From contig BBCA01000023.1 of the NCBI GenBank assembly GCA_001311805.1, positions 1 through 42,636 of the forward strand: a stretch of 42,636 nucleotides of DNA. The letters run 5' to 3'. The notes beneath the pieces are model-generated. The model worked only from the letters and a program-made list of their open reading frames with translations. It did not search any database and was not told the origin of the DNA. The DNA is from Lentibacillus juripiscarius JCM 12147. Its GTDB lineage: Bacteria > Bacillota > Bacilli > Bacillales_D > Amphibacillaceae. Within the stretch, counting starts at the first letter, position 1. Each line of letters begins with the position of its first letter. Both the position numbers and the translations under genes were made by a program. Shown here piece after piece: positions 39,481-42,636 of the stretch.

Positions 39481-39555
39481 CCCCCACTTAATGAATTTTC
39501 ACTTTCTATCTACATCTGTACTGGAAAAACAACCAAGTTTACGAAAGGAGCCATA

Positions 39556-39596
39556 AAAAAACAACCCTTGTCAAAAAGACGCAGGTTGTTTTTGTT
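39556..39596 (-). terminator. Terminator of ytpR
   Basis: On the minus strand ACAACCTGCGTC and GACAAGGGTTGT pair across TTTTT with small internal mismatch, followed by TTTTTTT. It directly adjoins the end of element A copy 4. Confidence 0.82.
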
Positions 39597-40197
39597 TAAA
39601 ATTCAAATGGCTGACCTGTTTCATAGGATTCGTCTAGGACATATATGCCTTTTTCCTCAGGGGCACCGGGCAGTCCGAGTTCTTTCTGCGAGCATATCAT
39701 ACCATTGGAAGGCACACCGCGGAGCTCTGTTGCTTTGATTTTCATTCCGCCTGGCATGACAGCTCCAACCTTCGCAACTACGACTTTCTGTCCTGCTTCG
39801 ACATTTGGTGCCCCGCAAACAATCTGCAGCTGTTCATCCCCTGTATCCACCTGGCAAACACTCAGTTTATCGGCATTTTCATGCTGTTCTTTTTCCTTAA
39901 CATAGCCAACAACAAACGATGAACTTAAGTCAAAATCAAGCGAATCATGCAGATTATTTTTGTGAAAGCTTCTTTCAGCTGATGGAGCAATGATTCGTTC
40001 ATCGCTATTTTGCCGGTAGCGTTCAAATCAACATAGGTGGAAGCAGAAAATAGATTATAGCCCAGTATATCACCTTGTTCATCGGTTATTTTTGTTACAT
40101 CGCCATAGTTTTCATGTCTGATGGTGTAACGGTCGCCATCTTTTATTGGAATAATGAGTACATCTCCGGCAGCTTTTGGGTTGTAAAAGATATCCAT
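39596..40197 (-). CDS. ytpR: YtpR, tRNA-binding-domain protein (one apparent frameshift)
   Basis: Protein of about 200 aa with an N-terminal DUF4479 part ([20 protein letters not shown]) and a C-terminal EMAP/Trbp111-type OB-fold like the N-terminus of PheT ([39 protein letters not shown]). Its role in the cell is not established. One A is missing near 39960; corrected reading is [17 protein letters not shown]. The ATG at 40197 is preferred: AAGGA lies nine bases upstream. Third gene of ytpP-ytpQ-ytpR, as in B. subtilis. Confidence 0.9.
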
Positions 40198-40227
40198 TCG
40201 ATTCAATCCTTTCTGGTTGTTGCAATT

Positions 40228-41035
40228 CTATTTATTTTCCGGCCGGTTTTTTGCAAGGATGAAAACCGGTTCCAATGTTTTGTCTTCATAGATGAATGGC
40301 AAGGATGTGATTGGTATCCGGCCTTCCGCAAAAACTTCATCGTCATTTGTGCCAGTATATCGTATCCGGCCTTGTTCTGGATATCCGCAAAATCAGCACA
40401 TCCTGGTGGGGAACAGCTACAGCCAATTCCCCCTTCGCATTCGCCAGCATTTCCTCAAGGAACGCTTCATTTAAAATCCTGCTGGCATCGTAGCCATCCT
40501 GTTTTGCTACAAAGTAAAAATCATTATCCGCTACAGTATCTTGTTTATAATCATTTGACAGTGACCGCACATTGAACGACGCAATTTCATCAATCCAGCC
40601 GTACGACCAGCCTTCCTGCTCCAGCATTGGTTCATCAATAAGCCGATAAGACTTTCCTAGGTCCAAAGCATAAAAAACACGCGTCTCGGCTGTATGCTCT
40701 TTAAAAACAAGTTTCGATCCTGCATTCGTTTCTGTCGGGAATGATGTGGCGCGGATAACGGGATAAATTTGCTTTTCCTTGCCTGATAAATCATGCTGTT
40801 CATGCATGATTTTCATAGCCTCCTGCACATGTTCCTCCAAATCGTCTAAAGCAGCTTCTCCACGCTCATTATATTTGGCAACAACGTTAGGAAGCGTAAT
40901 CGTCATCCCCTGTCCCGTATCTTTCCACTCAATACGGAATGTATCTTTATCCCGGTTGTACGATGTTCGGAATTCCGGCTTGGCCAGCCGACCTTCTATC
41001 ATTTTTTTCATTTTAATGCTGGTCATTTTTGCCAT
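40228..41035 (-). CDS. ytpQ: YtpQ, DUF1444 protein (two apparent frameshifts)
   Basis: DUF1444 family, unknown function, about 269 aa. Begins [17 protein letters not shown] and contains the conserved [20 protein letters not shown] split region and [16 protein letters not shown]. Two missing T residues (near 40395 and 40332) hide the true end; corrected, the tail reads [37 protein letters not shown] and stops at 40228, matching the family's usual C-terminus. GGGGGTG lies seven bases before the ATG. Sixteen bp after ytpP and thirty before ytpR, so one operon. Confidence 0.88.
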
Positions 41036-41051
41036 TTGCTGGCACCCCCTT

Positions 41052-41369
41052 TTAGCCGTTCACTTCTTCTATAAAGGTCATAATTTCTTCCTTCGTTTTC
41101 CTGTCCTTGCTTACAAATCGGCCTGCTTCTTCACCATTTTTAAATGCAATAAAGCTGGGTATGCCAAATACGCCATATTCTTGACAGAGATCAATAAACG
41201 TATCCCGGTCGATGGAAAGAAATGTCCAAGTGGGATAAGCTGCTTCTATTTCCGGCAATACCGGCTCAATTACCCTGCAGTCCGGGCACCAGTCAGCTGA
41301 AAATACAGTAATAACATTTCCATTATGAATATGATGATGGAATTGCTCCACAGATTCAAGTTCTTTCAT
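41052..41369 (-). CDS. ytpP: YtpP, thioredoxin-like protein
   Basis: Thioredoxin-fold protein of 105 aa with the redox motif FSADWCPDCRVIEP (CPDC) and the cis-proline loop GVFGIPSFIAFKNGEE. The partner is unknown; the family is grouped with atypical thioredoxins in Bacilli. The ATG at 41369 is chosen because GGAGG lies eight bases upstream; the longer frame would start inside that site. First gene of ytpPQR. The frame is intact. Confidence 0.92.
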   Translation of the reverse strand: MKELESVEQFHHHIHNGNVITVFSADWCPDCRVIEPVLPEIEAAYPTWTFLSIDRDTFIDLCQEYGVFGIPSFIAFKNGEEAGRFVSKDRKTKEEIMTFIEEVNG

Positions 41370-41455
41370 CTTATCTACCTCCATTGTCCATTACCATCAT
41401 ATCTTTCATTCCAGTTTGATTCAATTATCTTGATGCAGAACTCCGGCTCACAGCA

Positions 41456-41491
41456 AAAACGGCAGAATGAACATTCATTCCGCCGTTTTGC
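41456..41491 (-). terminator. Terminator of the lipoprotein gene
   Basis: AAAACGGCGGAATGA and TCATTCTGCCGTTTT pair on the minus strand, followed by TTGCTG. It separates the lipoprotein gene from ytpPQR. Confidence 0.82.
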
Positions 41492-41512
41492 TGATAGGCT
41501 GTTTTCTTTGCC

Positions 41513-42052
41513 TCATTCGCTTGCCGATTCCCTGTTTTCAAAGGCAATGGATCGGGACATTTTCATCATTGCCTCAGCATCATCTTCCATGCTGCTTTTT
41601 GGTGTGTAGGTAGTGATTTTCACCCCGCCCACACCCAACTGCAATTCATACTTGTCTTCTTCATCAGCAGGCATAATCCGGATATAGCCAAATTTATCTT
41701 TATCTTCAAAGGTTTCCAGGAGCAAGGCCTCGTCTTCCTTTGCAGCGGCTGCCTTATAGCTCAGTTTGCTTTTCGGTCCTTCCAGTTCATTATAAAAAAC
41801 GATATAAGTCTGACTTCCATCTTTCAGAATGATATTGCTCGCCTCTTCTTTGTCCACCTCTAATCCAGCAGGTACATACATGGACAATATATCCAGCTCC
41901 TGGTTGGCTTCGGCGGCATCGTCTGCATGAAACTGCTTTTCAGCCGCCTCCCCGGCATGCTGAATTGCTTCCTCCTCTGACTGAATCATGCTGCAGCCCG
42001 TCAGCACAAGTATACCGAATAAAACAATCATTACTACATATATCCTTCGCAA
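41513..42052 (-). CDS. Predicted lipoprotein of unknown function
   Basis: Secreted lipid-anchored protein of about 179 aa that I do not recognise by family. A short basic start (MRRIYVVM) leads to a hydrophobic stretch and a clear lipobox LVLTGC, so the mature protein begins at that cysteine. The mature part is acidic (many E and D) with an even mix of strand-like segments (QTYIVFYNELEG, KFGYIRIMPADEEDKYELQL, GVKITTYTPKS), suited to a small beta-rich domain. I start at the TTG at 42052, which has GGAGG seven bases upstream; the ATG at 42070 lies upstream of that site, with only a GAGG ten bases before it. Divergent from ytoQ. Confidence 0.8.
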   Translation of the reverse strand: MRRIYVVMIVLFGILVLTGCSMIQSEEEAIQHAGEAAEKQFHADDAAEANQELDILSMYVPAGLEVDKEEASNIILKDGSQTYIVFYNELEGPKSKLSYKAAAAKEDEALLLETFEDKDKFGYIRIMPADEEDKYELQLGVGGVKITTYTPKSSMEDDAEAMMKMSRSIAFENRESASE

Positions 42053-42110
42053 CGTTCTTCCTCCAAGCATAGTACTTTTTCCTCATTACATCATACTACG
42101 ATTTTAAATT

Positions 42111-42140
42111 TTGACAAGGAAATATTTTTCCAGCTATACC
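42111..42140 (+). promoter_or_regulatory. SigA promoter of ytoQ
   Basis: TTGACA (42111-42116), an 18-bp spacer and TATACC (42135-42140), about 70 bp before the start codon. Confidence 0.65.
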
Positions 42141-42208
42141 CTTTTCATTTGCGTTGCCTGTAAAAACAGATAAGATGGAAATAGATACTACTAATGGAGG
42201 GGATTTTC

Positions 42209-42636
42209 ATGGAATTGACGGTTTATCTGGCAGGACAAATTCACGATGACTGGCGGGAACAGCTCAAAGCAAAAGTCAGGGAAAAAAAGCTCCCGCTGAC
42301 ATTTGTGGCTCCACAGACAAATCATGAACGTTCCGATGACATCGGTGAGGCCGTACTGGGCAAACAGCCGGGGAATATTTACAGGGATGATGCAGCATCC
42401 GCCATTAACAACTTCCGTACAGAAGTACTGCTTCAGAAAGCGGATGTCGTCATTGCCTTGTTCGGGGAAAAATATAAACAGTGGAACACGGCAATGGATG
42501 CCAGTGCAGCCATTACCATGAACAAACCAACAATTCTTGTACGACCTGAATCATTGATCCACCCGTTAAAAGAATTATCCAATAAAGCGAATGTCACTGT
42601 TGAAACAATCGACCAGGCACTTGATGTTCTGAACTA
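42209..42636 (+). CDS. ytoQ: YtoQ family protein (cut by window end)
   Basis: YtoQ-family protein, which has a nucleoside 2-deoxyribosyltransferase-like fold; function unproven. MELTVYLAGQIHDDWREQL, NNFRTEVLLQKADVVIALFG, EKYKQWNTAMDASAAITMNK and RPESLIHPLKELSNKANVTV are close to B. subtilis YtoQ. A GGAGGGG lies before the ATG. About 142 of an expected 148 or so residues are present; only the very end is missing. The frame is open throughout. Confidence 0.9.
   Translation, partial: MELTVYLAGQIHDDWREQLKAKVREKKLPLTFVAPQTNHERSDDIGEAVLGKQPGNIYRDDAASAINNFRTEVLLQKADVVIALFGEKYKQWNTAMDASAAITMNKPTILVRPESLIHPLKELSNKANVTVETIDQALDVLN

Larger units (their letters stand above)
38854..39552. mobile_element. 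MITE-like element A (copy 4), composite
   Basis: A 699-bp non-coding element between sftA and ytpR. Left end AAAGGGCTGTTTTCTAAAAG then TTGTATAAACTGCGAC; right end on the minus strand GGCTCCTTTCGTAAACTTGG. The interior differs from copies 2 and 3. It has only a partial core (GGGCACGGCTTCAGCCTCCT at 39070-39089), three 52-bp tandem units, and three sets of RUCCU-type hairpins on both strands. It looks like an element enlarged by internal duplication and insertion. Confidence 0.7.

Overview
Organism. The gene order (ytfI-ytfJ-tpx-ytxK-ackA-moaB; ezrA-nifZ-thiI-sspA; refZ/ytsP-rpsD; tyrS; acuABC; aroA-ccpA-motPS; ytxGH; sftA/murC; ytpPQR/ytoQ) is the ytf-ytx-ytp block of Bacillus subtilis. An alpha/beta-type spore protein, a GerW-family protein, a T-box leader, RefZ and the sodium-type MotPS stator point to a low-GC, spore-forming Bacillaceae member, most likely a halophilic or alkaliphilic one (Virgibacillus/Oceanobacillus/Lentibacillus group; inference).

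Layout. 1-5.0 kb, minus strand: acetate kinase, MoaB, YtxK, thiol peroxidase, GerW and YtfI. 5.1-12.3 kb: NAD kinase, SASP, thiI-nifZ (thiolation/cysteine desulfurase), ezrA and refZ (FtsZ control), ytsP (free Met-sulfoxide reductase). 12.4-22.9 kb: rpsD with its leader, then a type I restriction-modification operon (hsdM-hsdS-hsdR) and a small coiled-coil membrane protein wedged between rpsD and tyrS. This segment is bracketed by two inverted copies of a long repeat element, and one of them separates the tyrS T-box from tyrS. 22.9-28.6 kb: a class A penicillin-binding protein and acuABC (acetyl-CoA synthetase control). 28.6-36.5 kb, minus: motS, motP, ccpA, aroA, ytxH, ytxG, murC and a nicotinate phosphoribosyltransferase. 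36.6-42.6 kb: sftA, another copy of the long element, ytpR, ytpQ, ytpP, a lipoprotein and the start of ytoQ.

Most unusual content. (1) A roughly 650-700 bp MITE-like repeat family (here called element A), three complete copies plus one truncated at the window edge. All copies are intergenic. They share terminal inverted repeats and carry modular, strongly palindromic segments: a 115-nt multi-stem core and paired hairpins with RUCCU loops resembling the Bacillaceae-1 RNA motif. (2) A second, roughly 200 bp MITE-like family (element B) with solo end remnants. (3) Over forty single-base frameshifts, nearly all one-base losses in A/T runs. They hit essential genes (rpsD, tyrS, murC, aroA), so they are most simply sequencing or assembly errors. 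I therefore annotate whole genes across them and note the breaks.

No tRNA, rRNA or CRISPR array was seen.
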